This document shows positions 10,728-25,700 of a DNA stretch of 64,000 bases, piece by piece. This DNA is from Clavelina lepadiformis. Its lineage: Eukaryota; Chordata; Ascidiacea; Aplousobranchia; Clavelinidae. The stretch is from assembly GCF_947623445.1 (NCBI RefSeq), contig NC_135241.1:20276501-20340500 (forward strand), written 5' to 3'. The translations under genes and the position numbers were made by a program. Below the pieces are notes generated by a model. It did no database searches. It was not told the origin of the DNA and saw nothing but the letters and a program-made list of their open reading frames with translations. How positions within the stretch are numbered: position 1 is the stretch's first letter; each line of letters starts with the position of its first letter.

Positions 10728-13700
10728 CTGAAACGACGTGTACAACACTTCAACACTAGTCTATCGTACGATGATAAAATGCAACATAGTCAACGACCAC
10801 CGCACACCGCACACTTTTAATATGCTGCTGGGTATAATTAACACGACCCAAAATTTACTCACATTACAAAATAATAGTACAGTAGTTGCCTATTTGGTCA
10901 TTTCAATTCCATTAAATAAGACAATAATGGCTGAAAATACATGGAGTTAAATTGACGTGAAAGCCAACGTAAAATAAATACCCTTGTTTGTTCAATCAAT
11001 CTTGTGCACGTGTCTATGTTCGATTTCCACTTGAGGAAGGCGTTTAAAACTTCCCTCTGCGCAGAAGGGTTGTGCGCATGGGCGCGCCCAAGTTTCTCGA
11101 GCTCGGCTGTGATCCTTTCACACTCGGTTCGTGCTTTGGTCAGGATCTTTAGACCGAAGCACTCTTCCGTTGAAAGCGTTTGAAGCTGAAACGAAAATGT
11201 CGTGCTCGAAAGATTAAAAGAGCTGACTTAGGCAATCACAAGCTACTTTTCATCTCAATGAAATAGCTCCCGCTCTTCTAAATCTAAGGTATTTTTAATA
11301 ATTAAATTTAGTTTGCTAACTACGAGAAAATCCTCGACTTATTACGTCACAAAAGCACTATCGTACGTCATAATACTCACTTCCGCCTCCATTGCCCTCT
11401 CCCTGGTTTGTTGGAGAAGTTCAAGGAGTTTCTCTCTCTCCCGTTCTCCGATCATCTTCTCATCTAACCAAGCGCTCCTCTGCTCTTGAAGGATGCGAGA
11501 GATCCGGTCGAACTCAACCTCCTTTCCGTTTAACTGCGTCTGGAGGTTGAAGACCTTCCCGTTTGCCTGGAATTGAGGGAAAGAGATTAACGTGGATTAA
11601 ATATTTAACTAATTTTAATTACTAGTAGTAGGTTAACCTGAAAAGTGATGATGAAAAGTGAATATTAACTTGTATTTGAACGAATCTAAGCGCATAAGGA
11701 CTACAGAGTAAAAGAAAAGCTTTTACGCAGAAAAGTCAGCAGTATTAAAATTGAACTTTAAATACAAGTTTAAAACATTAAAATGATCAAAGCATTCAAC
11801 TAACATCTTGCAATTGAGCTTTCATGTTCTTCATGTTCTCGTTCCAGGTCGCACGGTCCTTGGCAATTTTCTTGAGTTCGTTCTCAGCCTGTTGCGTGGC
11901 GGCCAGAGCTCTCTTCTGGGTCGACATGAGGGCATCTTTCCCCTCTTTAAGCTCCTTCTTGGCCGCGGCTAGCTCGGTGCGCGATGTCGCCTTTAAACGC
12001 GTGAACTTGTCGTTGATTTCCTGAACATGGGAGCATTGATTACTTCGTTTAAGAAAACATTGGTAATAAAAACAGCAGAAGTATGTGACTGTATTAAATG
12101 TTTAGTTGCAGAATCTACAGTAGTTAATTTATAAACTTTTCTTCATCGAACCTCCAATCTTGTTTCCAGGAGTTCTTTCTCGTTTACCAGTTTCTGAATC
12201 TCTTCAACGTAGGATGGGATGAGCTCCGTTTGTACTCCGGTGGAAGTGATAATCTCTTCCTCATCATTGGCATCCTAAAAAAACGCAAAGAAAATACATA
12301 AAAGCTCCAGAGTGGGGAAAACGGGTGAAATCCCCAACATGAAAACAGTCTCACCTGTGAAGCGGATGCTATTGAAGACGTTTCTGCTTCAGACGACGCT
12401 CCTGTTGGAACCATAAATAATTAATCGATAATAACGCTGGAAACGATATTTAAACATCTGTTGGTTTGAGTAAACCTCGCTGTTCAATGTATTCTATTGA
12501 TCTATTGACTATTCTATACCGTATTTACTTGATTGTAAGACGCGCTTGATTGTAAGCCGCCCTTGATTGTAAGCCGCATGTGACAGTGTTAAAAATTTAA
12601 TGTAAGCAGCCCTTGATTATAAGCCGCATGTGATAGTGTTAAAAATTTAATGTGAGCCGCTCTTGAATGTAAGCCGCATATACCAACTGTTTACACGCAA
12701 AGCTGAAACTGTTTAAAGGTTTATTTTAACTTTCACGCTCGTTATTGTCATTGTCATCATCATCGATAATGTCACCGAGATTACGGACAATTTAAAATGC
12801 ACGTCACAACTTCACAATTGTCGGTATCAGACAACGCAGTACGGCAAAACATCTATTTTATTGCAAAGTCGACAAGGAAAAAGGCAAAAAGAAAAAATGT
12901 AAGCCGTCTTTGATTGTAAGCCGCAAACATGATGGAAAAAAAAACTTTGTAAGCCGCGGCTTACAATCAAGTAAATACGGTAACCTACTGCATTTTAGCC
13001 GTGTCGCTTACCACCGCGTGAACTCTTTGATGAACTTGTCTCACTGAGCTGGCTCATCCGTCTGCCTTCACCAGCTGTTAAAAACAATAGCGTTCATAAT
13101 GTGCCGCCATGCTTGCTATTGCCACGAACCCTTCTTACTAATTCACCTCGATTGACGTTTAAGAAGCTGTCAACTTGTTGCAACAGTTTCTCATCGTTTG
13201 TTGGCGGCGGCGTCGAAACAGGGGGCGTCGATTGCATTCTAGAAGAAAGCGCCACAACTTGACGTCCTGTGGCTCTTGCAATCCCTTCGGTCGGGGCAGG
13301 TTTATAAATATGTCCGCCCCTGCCCACCTCGTTCCAGCTGTCCGTTTGATACGCCGGGTCGCGGGATGACGTAATCGCCTGAACATCTTCAATTGGGACT
13401 TCCCCTATCTTGTAAAGGTCACGGGCGAAATCGGAAAGGTCACAAGGGTTGTCAAAGTTCATCTGGGGTCAAGAAAAATTTGTTGGGTCAGAGTAATTTT
13501 GCTTACAATTCTTATTTCAATGACGTCATGCTTACGTCAAGTGTATCGAGCGATGACGCGCTACGCTCCTGTTCCCTTTGAGTGTCAGACACAGAACGTG
13601 GCTGTAAAAAATAAAATAACAAAAGTTAAATACAGAAAATAAGTCATTTAATGAAGCAGAAAACGATTTTTGGTTGAGTGTCAGCAGTCACCTTCACTTC

Positions 13701-16700
13701 AATACTCTTCTGAAGATCCTTCCGAAGTTCTTCGATGATTTCTATTTGTCTCGTTAAACCGATATAAGGTGAAAGAAGGATAAATCTAAACACAAGTCAA
13801 CCTTAATCATAGAACGTCGCATGATCAGTGGTAATTGGGAAGCTTTCACGTGCGGAGTCAAAAGTTAAACTCGAAAGCATGTTTTATAATTTTGTAAAAA
13901 TACCATGCTTTGGCATTTGTTGGGTTAGTTTCGACAGCTTGGTATAAGCCAAGGGTACTTTTAAGTCGACATTGAATTTTCAGAACAGAGCGATTGAAGA
14001 ACAAAATCAGAAATTTAGCTCGATCGAGTTTAGAAAGCTTACTTGTCCTTATTTTTGGTTAAAAAAGGAATGATTCCGTTTTTATTTACAATAATTTGCA
14101 TTTCTTCGGGTAAAAGCAAAGATTGTTGAAGAAAGAGATCATCATGCACCAAAAAAGGTCCATTTTGTTCAAAAAAATGTTCAAAATACCTAAAATTGGA
14201 GTAAAACAAAAACAATAGTTTTATCTTCTGTGATGAAACCGTGAAAAGCATCAGCTTTCCAATGAAATACATTAAATTTGACAAAACAGCAAAATATATG
14301 CATGAGGATTTATACTGACTGATAAAGCATTGTTATCCTGAACATTTCCTCGGCCGATATCTCAGAGAAATTTTCCTCAAAGCTTTTGATCTCAGAACGC
14401 AATTCTTCCGGAATTAAAAACGGGGCATCTTCTGAGCAACTGGAGCAAAAAAATGGCAAATATTATCGCATCCATAAACATAATTCTCCAATATTGAAAA
14501 AAAGTTTCCCGAAAATAACTCGTTCAAAAAAACTTAATTCGATATTATTAACAGGCTTTTATAGATTGAAATTAACTGACCATTAAATACAGAAAATGCA
14601 AACAAAAAACTAACGAATAATCTTCAAACCTAGAAATTGCTTCTTCAACGTCGGCCATGCTTAACCCCCTCTTGAAGCCGCCTAGGAATTCCTGCAAGGA
14701 CAAGGCATTCCTAGTTTTCTTTTTGGCCCTCGGTTTATGTTTACTTTTGATGGATAGGTCATCCTGAACGAAGGAGGAAGAAAAATATCAACGAGAAGTC
14801 GCAACGATTTGTTCGAAAGTAAAGCTCTGTTTGAAAGTTTAACCGACCAACTCCGCGTAAAGTAACCTACTAATTCCATTAAACTGTTAACAGAGGAGGG
14901 TAGGACGCTAAATTACCTCGTTTTCGTCTCTTTTTATTATTGTTGCGTTGGTGAGGTCTGACATTTCTGTGAAAACTGGAAACACCAAACAATTAATTAA
15001 CGCTTCAAACACTTAGAGGCAGGAATAAAACAAATGGAATCTCCTTCTTACCTTGCACAGGTTTGACTGGTTTCTTCGTACTCGCTTCTTCCTGCTATAT
15101 ATTTAGTGATATTGCTGTGGTTTATAAACGGTAAACATCGGCATAAATATTCATAATTAATTAAATAAATACCAAATTATTACTACACATCTGACACCAC
15201 TGTTTTCAAAGAATACCACAACCTTATAGCCCACCTTGCGTTTTGCTTGCATTCGATCCAGTTTATATTTTTCTTTCTTCAGTTTTGCTTGTCTGGTTTT
15301 CATTCGGCGTTTCTCAAGATTCAATTCGCTTTTCGACATTGGCACCGGTTTTTTCTTCGACTTTATGTTTTTTTCTTTTGTTTTTTCGACCGGTTTATCG
15401 GACTCGATCTAAAGAGCGGCGTGTTATACGAAAGACAACAGGTTCAAATACACACTCTAACAGTGCCACATTGAAATGCAAAACAATTGAAAATTAAAAA
15501 AATTAAATCGTAAGTTAAAACAGGGAGGGTGACAAAACTTTACGACATCACGTCGGCCACTTACATCCTTTTTGATACTATTCTCTTTGTCGAACATGAC
15601 AATCCTGCAGATGTTTCCCATGCAACCGTCCGTCTTGCATGAGCGATCTAGCACATCCTAGTGAGAGGACAGTAAAGTTGTTAAGTCTGCTGTTAAGTCC
15701 AACTGATTAACAAGTAAATTAATGGATCCTAAAAAGACTTCATTCCACATTCAAGCTTTGATTTATTTTGTTTTTATGTTATCAGACGATTTCTAGGTGC
15801 GGTATTTCTTTTAAAACAGCCTCGGGGACCGTTGCATTAAGACTTTAAATTAAATTGCTTTACCTTGTCTCCAGACTTTTTAAAGATGCTATGCTTATAT
15901 TTGCTCCAACATTTATAATGAAATGCACTCGCACAATTCCATGTACAAATGATCCTTACAAAACCCTAAAAATGTAAAGAAATATAGTTAAAATCGTGCT
16001 TTGAATATTTCTTTCAAAAATCGTATCAAATAATTTGCAACTGAGAAACTGAACACAGCAGAAAACGGCACAAGTTCTTCTACAATGTCTGAAACCTTTC
16101 CCACACAAAATCAAAGACGTCCAACTCAAAATAGACTTTCTTATCACCTCATAGTTGTAATCAGTGAAATATATCTCATTTCTGAACATATCTTTCTCGC
16201 ACAGGAGGAAATCTTTGTTTTTCCTCTCGTCCTTTCCGCATCTTTTGAATGAGCAGACTGCATCCGGCCTCAGCACGCAGTACCTTGAATTGATTAAATC
16301 TTCTAACAACTTGAGGAGGATGTCAGACTTGGATTCGGAGACTTCTTCCTCAATTCCTGATTAAATAAATATTCAAGTTGAACGATAATGCAAACTAGTT
16401 GTTAACGAAAGCTGTAGAGAGCGTTGAAGAAAGGATTGACATCCCGAAACGTATTATCAAGGCCTACATTATACAAACCGGATTATACCGGATGCTGCTT
16501 TAGCCTATGTACCTGGCCATTTCAGAACTGGGAAGTTATTTTTCCGTTTCGTCAGTAATTTCAAACCCAATTGAGCAGGCTTGATCACCAAAGGAAAACT
16601 GCATTGAAAATTTATCCATTGTTATGTGAATGAAGAATAATTAATAATAAAATTTCACAATTGCAATACAGGGTTCATCATATACAAGCTTAGTATAATT

Positions 16701-19700
16701 AGTATCATTAACGAATACCACAGGGGTGCGTAACGTTTCTCTTTCTTACTTTCTACGACAGCTTTCAAAATCGCAATAACGTACTTATTAAGTAAATATT
16801 GGGCCTTGGACACCGCGTAATATGCCATCGGATGGAAGACTTCTTTCACTCTGAACGGGTCGGTCAAACGCTCGAACGAACTCATAGACATCATAGCACC
16901 GTACGAGTTTTCTTCTCGCAACGTGGACATACCGAGCGCATAGAATGCCATGAATTGTTCTGACATGGGCAGCTGCCAGGAAGGCTGTAGGCAAAATATG
17001 CCGTTTCAAAAGTGTCACTGCTTTTTTATAGATCTATGATGGTGCTAGTTATGTTTCATATTAAAGTAAACCCCTTGTAGTGACATAGGTTAAAAAACAC
17101 GCGAAGAATTAAAAAAAAGAAAATCGTCCAGCTACCACAAACAAATAAAAGTTGAACATAAGGAGAAATCTTACGTCACGAAGCGCTTCGTCCATCGTCT
17201 TACAAGCGAACGAGTACATCTGATAAGCCATTTGGTAATCTCGGATCATCAGGGCCACAGACGCCTTGACCTTATATTCGTGGTAGAGCTCAGAAACTGT
17301 TTTTGGACGCGGCCGAGCATCGTCGTCTCCGTCGGGATTTCGGAAGATGTCACCAAACTGAAGAAAAAGTTGAGATTTTAGAAGACTATTACCACGTCAT
17401 CAATCATCATGCGCCAACTACTTGGGAGGCTGACGACGCTCTGTGAGCTACAGCCAAGCCATTATAGCGATTGATGCAAACTCAACGCAAATATATTACG
17501 CGAGCTACAGTATTCGCAGTGACATGAGCGATCGTGGGCGCAGCAAGAAAAAATATTTGGAAAGGGCGAAAGTTTTTGGCAGTCAAAGATGATGTAACAG
17601 CCTTGTTTGACGACATATAAAGTATGCCGTAAATTTCAGTTAATAGTGCTGGATCAATTGATAAGCTGCCACTATTTGAATTGAATTCAATGGCTCTTCA
17701 AGTCCCCCATGTGGCTATGTGAAGAAAAATGTGTTGCCACTAGGAGGTATATGTTTAGAAGAGCTACTACTATCCTAACTTAATTGGCGGCGGTTAACTT
17801 TACGATCGATATTATGGGGCAAATTTCGAAACAGCATTTTTTTGTTTAGAAAACCATTATTATTATTAACACCACCATTAATTACAACATACAATGTATA
17901 ATTTAAACATAAAGAAGCTTAAATCAAAGTATTATGTTTTGTGCTTGTTGTATACTAAATTAGTAGTAATTTCTTTTGCACAAAGGACATTCCGTAATTG
18001 AGAAATCTGAATAAAACCGTATGTTTTCTTTCAGTCATTTTCAGCAAGAGTAACTTATCTTACAGCAAACTTTTTTGTATCTTTTCCCATCTTAGGACCG
18101 TCTTCAGTGCTCTGCTTGCTCTGAAAAGAAAAAATGGAATAAAAGCGGTTACATTATTTCGACTATTGTGTACACATGAAAGTGAACATTCACGACCAAT
18201 GTTGCCAGTTTAAAATTTTTTCATTCTGAATTAGATCTAGCTTTTTAAATCAAGATTTTCGACAGTAATACTGTCAATGATATAAATGAAACTGCGACGT
18301 AAATCCAGGTTTCAAATCTTTGCGCCAAAACCGTGTCCGAATTATCTATAGAATTGACAGAAAAGCCAAGCGGGCTATAATCCAACATCTTTTGAAGTTT
18401 CCAATGATTATGGACCACAAACCATAACTACAAGAGAATAAATGAGAGCAAACCCACACCGGATTTCCAAATTGAAATGCTGTTTTTTGATCGGACATTA
18501 TCGTATTGATGGCGCGGAAATAAACAGATGCTTTCAGATCAAACAAACTTAAATTTAGCCATTTACTTAAACCACAATTGCACAAAGCATCACCTTATCT
18601 GCCTTTTTCTTTTTATCGTCGGTCAAATTGATCTTCTTCGAAGACTTTCCTTGGTTCTGTAAGTAAATAAATCCAGTTAATTCAAGTTCAAACCGAAACG
18701 GCATGTAGTTGCTCAGGTGTAGAAAGCAAAGCAGGTTTAGATAAAACAAATGCGGGTCGATAAACCCGGACCAAGCTTTTGATACGGCCAGGTATACACT
18801 TTCGCCGTCTTGTATTGAAACACATAATGTAGTTGAGTGAAATTGATCAGGATATTGTTATAACCCATTGTCTTGCCGCGCGGGGCCTAAACGTTTATCT
18901 ACTCCGTTTTTTTGTGAAACTCGGTATAATCGACGGCGATGTTTGCTTAATATAGCGATAATCGGCATTTCGTCAAACAACAATAGATAGCTGTCGCGGA
19001 GCGTTCTCAGCAATCCAAATAAAAACCCGCCTAAGATGTAGAAGTTAAGACAATCATCGAAAACTTGGTAGAAGTAAAAAGCATAGATTATAGCGACGAA
19101 CCTTTAGGTATAAATCACTGCTGAGGTGGTTAGGGTAGGTAACTGCCATGGCAAAATGCATTACGTAAGCGCCTGAGGTATTCAAAAACTGCTACATGAG
19201 GTCATGCAAAAAGCTAACGTACGCAGGTAAAAACTATTACGTCATGGATGAATAGTAATAGCTATGGTGGATAACTGGATCCAGCAAGCTTACGACCCCT
19301 GGGGCAAATCTTGACCCGTCATGCATGTCGCCCCACTGCTGGAAGGGAAACCCAACTTATAGCAAAATTTACGTAAATTGGAAAATGTGCTGTTAGTATT
19401 ATAGTAATACTGTCATGAGTATTACGTAAGGACGTATTCACGTTTTTATTACTGTAGAATAATAGCCCTGCGAATTGGAGTAACAGATTACACGATAAGA
19501 GATACCACAGCACACGTTAAACTACGTAGAAAACGAACTATATGCTTCTTAACAATGCATAAACATTGAGGTACGAGCTTGGTATCCCATAAACAAGATT
19601 CTTAATCATCGTTTAAAAGAAAAAGGTCAAAAACGTAAACAAGGCATTTTTCTTAGAATAGCTTAACTGCGAAACGACGCGTTTTCAAAAACTATATTAC

Positions 19701-22700
19701 CAACGCCCGAGGCCAGAAAAGAGTCCAAATGCATGTAAAGACGAGAATTAAGGCCTGTTGTTGAGATGTTTCGTCGTTTAAAAATAACAGGACTAAGGTC
19801 TAAGCCGGACCGGATTTCATTATACCTATACAATTAAGCACAAACATGCATGATTTTCAGTAAGACAAAGACCAGTATTCACTTCGTACTCATGCAGTCT
19901 GTCGCCAACACACTTCACAAGATTTCCACGACCCGACATTATAAGACAACTCAAGCAAGAAAGCCTTCCATTTTCAGACGCTTTGATTAATGTCTGGGAT
20001 AACTTTTTGTAATTCGACTACTGGGCCGGTGCAAAAGCAGACCACCCACCTCATGCTATAGAATGAGCCCATGCGTGGCTGTGCTCCTGTAAATGGGTGA
20101 ACGACTACGACAGTTGTGTATGAGCCGGAAGGTGAAATAAAATTCCATGACCCCGGGTTAAAGCCGCATTTTGGGGTTATTTCCACATATTTGATGTTCA
20201 TTTAAACTTAAACCACAGAGAGTTTGAGATGTATCGTTAAAAATACAGTAAAATCGGTTCCGCAATGTCCTGGAAAAACACTCCTTTGAAAATAGAAGTG
20301 TTGTTTGACGTAGGCTTAATAGAGCGTTCACTTGAAGCGAAACATGCCAAGTTTCACTTCACAAACGAGAAAGATGAAACAAGCGACCAAAGATGCTCGT
20401 TTGGACGGAAGATGTACAACGTGCTCCTTCCATGCTAGCGGCTAAGAATGTGGTTTTAATCAATGCACCCGCTGTTTTAGCCGAAAAATGCTTAATTATT
20501 ATTACTTCACGTTATATAGGACTATGCAAAGGTGCGGTTGATGATGTCAGAGCATGAAGTATACGTCATCGTGATTTAGACAACTTCCCAATAAGCTTAA
20601 AATACGTAACGCACCCCCAATTCTTCGCGGTGATAGGCATGCAAGGCATTCGATTATTGTCTTTGCGAAGAAACTTGGACGCCGGACCCCAGACTGTCAA
20701 GGTTCCCATTCCTGCTGAAGTATTCACAAGAACGGCAGGGTTCGTATTTCGGGGTTCAGTTCGCGATGATTAAGAAATCTCTAGCCCAGACGGATGAGTA
20801 TAAGATTTCAGAAAGCAGTGACGCAGTGCAGAATTTATACACAAACACTGCAGGTAGTTTTCTGCCAGAACGGCCCAAATCACATCTTTTCCGCCGTGAG
20901 ACATTTAAGAAATTTTCGTCAAAAGTGTTTTTAGATTGAGGTTTGAAAATATTCGCAAAATAAACACGCTTTTTAAAGAACAAGGTCTCGCAGATAATTA
21001 AGATACTTTAAAGGATCGCAGGAAAAGAGCAACAGGTGAAGCGGACGCGAGGATATGAATCTGACCTCAAATTCTCAGACAGATCTGACAAAGCAGCCAA
21101 TTACAAGAAATTTTTAGGCCAAAGTAGCAGCAAAGGCTACAGAGTATACAGAACAACCAAATGCGATTTTAAGTGAAGGCGGTAATGCGCGTATTTTCAG
21201 TTCTGACAACTATCAAAGGAAAGGTGTAAATACCGTGACACCTTTATGAGCAGCTATAACTACGGCGTGTACGGTTACCACTATCAACGATATTGATAAA
21301 GTGGTATAATGACGGCAAATGTGGTGTCATGGTATGTTCCGAGGACAAGGTACCAAGGATATTTGGGCGGGATAAAAAGACCGCAAAGTTTCCGTGACCA
21401 ATTTAACTCTAAAAAGCGTAACAAATCGAACATGTTAAGTACAAAGGTGATTATAGTATCAATCGCGCTAGGTCACGCAAAACTCAAATTTTCGCTCTTC
21501 AACGCCGTACCGAGACAAAATAAATGTCACGACGTCATTGTATAAAAACGAATTGACCGTGGAGGGGTTGCCCTGGCAAATGGTCATTCAAATGCGAGCG
21601 TAATCCAGTGTTTATGAGACGGGAATCGTGTGCTGTTTTTATTTTCACGGTTTGAATCCGGCGGTCCGTAAAATGAAGACAATACAAGGAATTTAAATGA
21701 ATAGGAAATTCACGAAGCTAAATTTAAACGCGACAACCATGTCACGCAAGCAGAAAAAGCCAAGAGCTCATAAATTACCCAAAAAGGTGTTAAATATTTA
21801 GAAAAAAGCCTTTTGAGTTAAGTTTATTTAGAGATTAGCAGATACGGTGAAAAATATCAACGACAATTTTCAGTTCGTGTGTCAGTCAGCTGACTGAGTT
21901 TTGACGTGAAGCATGCAATTAACCCCCTAATCACGCATCGACGAAAACCTGCGAGGAAAAAATGCTTTTGGTGTGGGTTTTTGGAAGATTAACGCAATAC
22001 CACCTGTCGTGCGAGCCCGTTATTAACAGGCAAATACTGCGGTAGATGTGGTCATTTATCATCACAAAAGCTATTGTTACGTCACAAAAAGCTTCCAAGG
22101 TTAAAGTAAGAAGGCCTTAAAATCGTAAACTGCCTTTAATGCTAATATCGGGTTACTGACCGAAATGGCTTAGCCGGCCTAGAAAATATACCAAGCGGGC
22201 ATTTAACCCTACCCGCATTCGGTCTACCACTTTCATGACAAAAATGCAAACGGTATCTCCTTTTGGGCGATTATCGAAAGCCATTGCAAGACTTCAAAGA
22301 CTTTGTGGCACGAATTTCAACAGATAATTGTATCCTGTCAGTCACTGCGCTTCTTCCATCCGTTTCGCACTTTATACATATTTTGACAAATAATGTTCCG
22401 ATTCAAGCGAACGCATGTCAAATATATGTTGCGGTTATTGAGTTTCCATCTCCTTTGGTTAAAATTTGGTTTTTTATGACGTTTCTCAACTTTTGAAAGT
22501 CACGAGCGTTTATTATGTAAACAATGAATGACTTCACACCAGAAAGCTTTTTCGAAGAAAATGTCAAATTTGGGTTTTACGCCAATTGACCGCCTTTTCA
22601 AGCAACCACTTTCGTTCAATTTAGAATTTATGTTATTGCTGCATACGTTATCATTGCCACGGAGCTATCGTTATAGATTGGCCGCTTTATAACATAAATT

Positions 22701-25700
22701 GGCCGGTATAAACTGAAAACCGCAATGTAGCCAAGACAAAATTCCTCTTCTGATAAATCGACGACCGACAGGAAGCCTGGATGTATACCACGGACCTTAG
22801 ACACTATGAACGCTTGTATATATATTTCAAGTAGCAACGCTTAATTATGCCAATTGTAAGGAGTTGAATAAACGATCGGTTTACAAGCTGGGGTCGTTTG
22901 AAAGAAAGCGGGTCGCCTAAATCCCCTTTTTAAATCGTAATGACGTCACAACAAGCGGAATATCGGAATATAACAACGAGCTTTCTAAAAAGCAAGCTGC
23001 CTTAAATCTATAATTGCGTCATACATCCATAACGAAAAACACACAAAAAGAAAATATCATACTAAGCGTTTTTAAAGCCCTACCCCTACGCCGGAACACA
23101 GACGTGTACTGTAGTCAGTTACAGTGTGCAACTGTGAAATATAAACAAGGGGGATTCAATATCCCCTTATGATGACATACTTGTCGTAATGGCGTCATCG
23201 AGTAGCAATAAAAGAAAAACAAAGAAATGAGCATCGTTGGGGGACGTCCTTGTGGTGCAAGTGACCGTGAAAAACTATTTTACGGCAGCGCGGACCTAGC
23301 CCCGCTGTTAGACCTATGTTGCGAGCAGAAGTCAATAAACGAATGAATTTTTACTGTGACCGCAAGCGCTTCGAACACTATATGGTACTGCTTCTTCTGA
23401 GAGCATTTGAAGGCTAGACTAACAGCAAGAAAAACTTGCATTGCATCATTATCTACATCTAAAGTTTAGAAGTTTGGTAAAACCTGCAGGGTAGATAAAG
23501 GCTGTGGGGCTTGCGGTTATCAAAATCGGCGGAGGTTTGATTAAAACTGGCGTTTGATTGAGTTTTGCAGACCACCCATGTTGCTTAGAAATCCGGACAT
23601 TTTGCGCTGCTTGATCACAATTTCTGACATGACGTCATAGTTACGAATAATCGTCGGGTTTAATAAAAATATTAGCAGGTGTTAGTACTTTTAAGGCGAG
23701 ATGTACATTTTATCGCAATTTGCCAAACTTTGAAATTTTGTTTGAATTTCAAATGAACGTACAACCTATGCACAGCTAAGCCTTATTTGTTCTGTAGATT
23801 ATGTTCGTTTTGAACGCTTTTCTAGGTAAAACCACACGCCGCTTGAAAGATTAATTCGCATGCGAAAAGCTGTAAAAATGTCCGTAAACAAGGCGATATT
23901 GTTGACTTGAAAATGTGTTTACTGACTAATTGCGTTAAGAAAGACAGAGGCAGCAAAAATACAAATAGTGTAGACAATGTAAATATGTTATGATTTCTGG
24001 CTTGCATGTGTGCGACAGCGCTGGGGCGTTCTTGAAAACAGTTGCGTACTGGGCGACTTAGCCAGACACAGTTAACAATAGAAGTTTCGTTTTAATTCAA
24101 GATATGCCCGAGGGGATTTGGAGCGTCTAAGCATCAACAAACACGAGGAGTGATGCCTATTCTCTTTCAGGCCTGTTGAGTTTTACCAAACGACGCGTAA
24201 CAAAATATCCCATCAGTTGGCAGCATAATGCTCACTTGAAATGTGTGACTATGTGCGGGTTAGACTGCTAGAACGCCGGTCTGCTTAAAGCGTGAAAATA
24301 ATTAAGGCTCTTGATGAAACCTAAGCGGTTGCTAAAGATAGGTTAAGGTTGAAAGAAACGGTAAATTTTCAGCTTAAATTCCGAACCCACAAAGTCCCAA
24401 TTATAGGATTTTCTTGGACGGGCACGGTGGTTTTTATGTCAGTACGACCAAGAAAAGGATTTTAGATTTCAAGCTACGGTAATTAAAGTTACAAACTTCC
24501 CAGAGACGAAATTTAATCTCTACCCGGAAATCGTAAGTACCAGAGATCGTTTCGCGTAGTCAGATGGCTGGGATTTTTAACTTGTGCACTCAGTCAGCCA
24601 TGTACTCAGTGTTCAATGTCAGCTTTCAATGAGCGTAAGTGCTTCGATTCTAGAGAATTTCAATGAAGATTTTTAACAGCCCCTTAAAAGTTTATTGGTG
24701 GCCCAGGCCGAACTTACAGGTCTTAAAAATACGAATCAGGTAACTGCCCTAGTAAGGAATAGACCGCAGTACCTTAATTTAATTCCATGTTTGTTCGTTC
24801 TTATTTTGGAAAGAATTTAGGCGGCTTGAAAATGATTAAGTTGGGTTAAGAGTGAATGCAGTCATAGCCCGATACATGAAGGGACAATTTTGGTGATCGC
24901 GTGAACAATAGACCGTAAATGAACTAATAATCTGTAGTTTTGTCTGCCAATTTTTAGCAGCTGAAAAAATTTTCCCTGACCCCAGTGCACTGCAACAATG
25001 TTGACTACAGGACGAGATGGTTAATTGCGATAATCGCATGTCTGAACGCTTGGTCATTGCGACCAAACGACTATGTCCGATTGAGAAAGTGCCTTTTTGC
25101 GAAAACAGAAACGGTTGCAGTCACGATAAGAAATACGATAATTTTATCATAAAAATCGATACCAGGGGTTGACTTTATTTCCCAAATAACCAGAAGCTAC
25201 GAGATCGGTGAAAAATCGCCTGGACGCGCGGTCATAATAATTTCAATAGAAATAAGGTTACAAAACAAAATAAATTGCTAGAATAAGACCAATAGCGACT
25301 CGAGCCAATTATCGCAAAGTTTATGAATTTATTACCATCATGATATTTACTCTGCTATGGATCCCTTACGGGTATGTGCACCCTCCACCGAGCATATACT
25401 CTGTATGTAGACGTAATTACCTTGGCTGTAATTGTGGGTGTGTAAAGGAAAATGTGGCTATTTACGAGGTTAGTGGACATGTTCCGTCAAAGACCCTGTG
25501 AAGCCTATGACAAAGGAAAAAGCCTTAACGTCATATGTAAGCTTTTAAGCTGTAGTATTAACAAAACGTGAAAAATGTGCAATATTGACAAAAACATGTT
25601 CTTCTTACGTCACTCGCACACTTGAGATTGGTAGGAAACAAAAGAGTTTGTGACGTCACTAAGGAAAACGACCAAAAATACCTGGGAATAATTCACCCCC

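Noticed and set aside
20080..20201. Short minus-strand frame ending in a 75-residue product within the large TTC3 intron
   Set aside because: No splice context and no recognisable domain.
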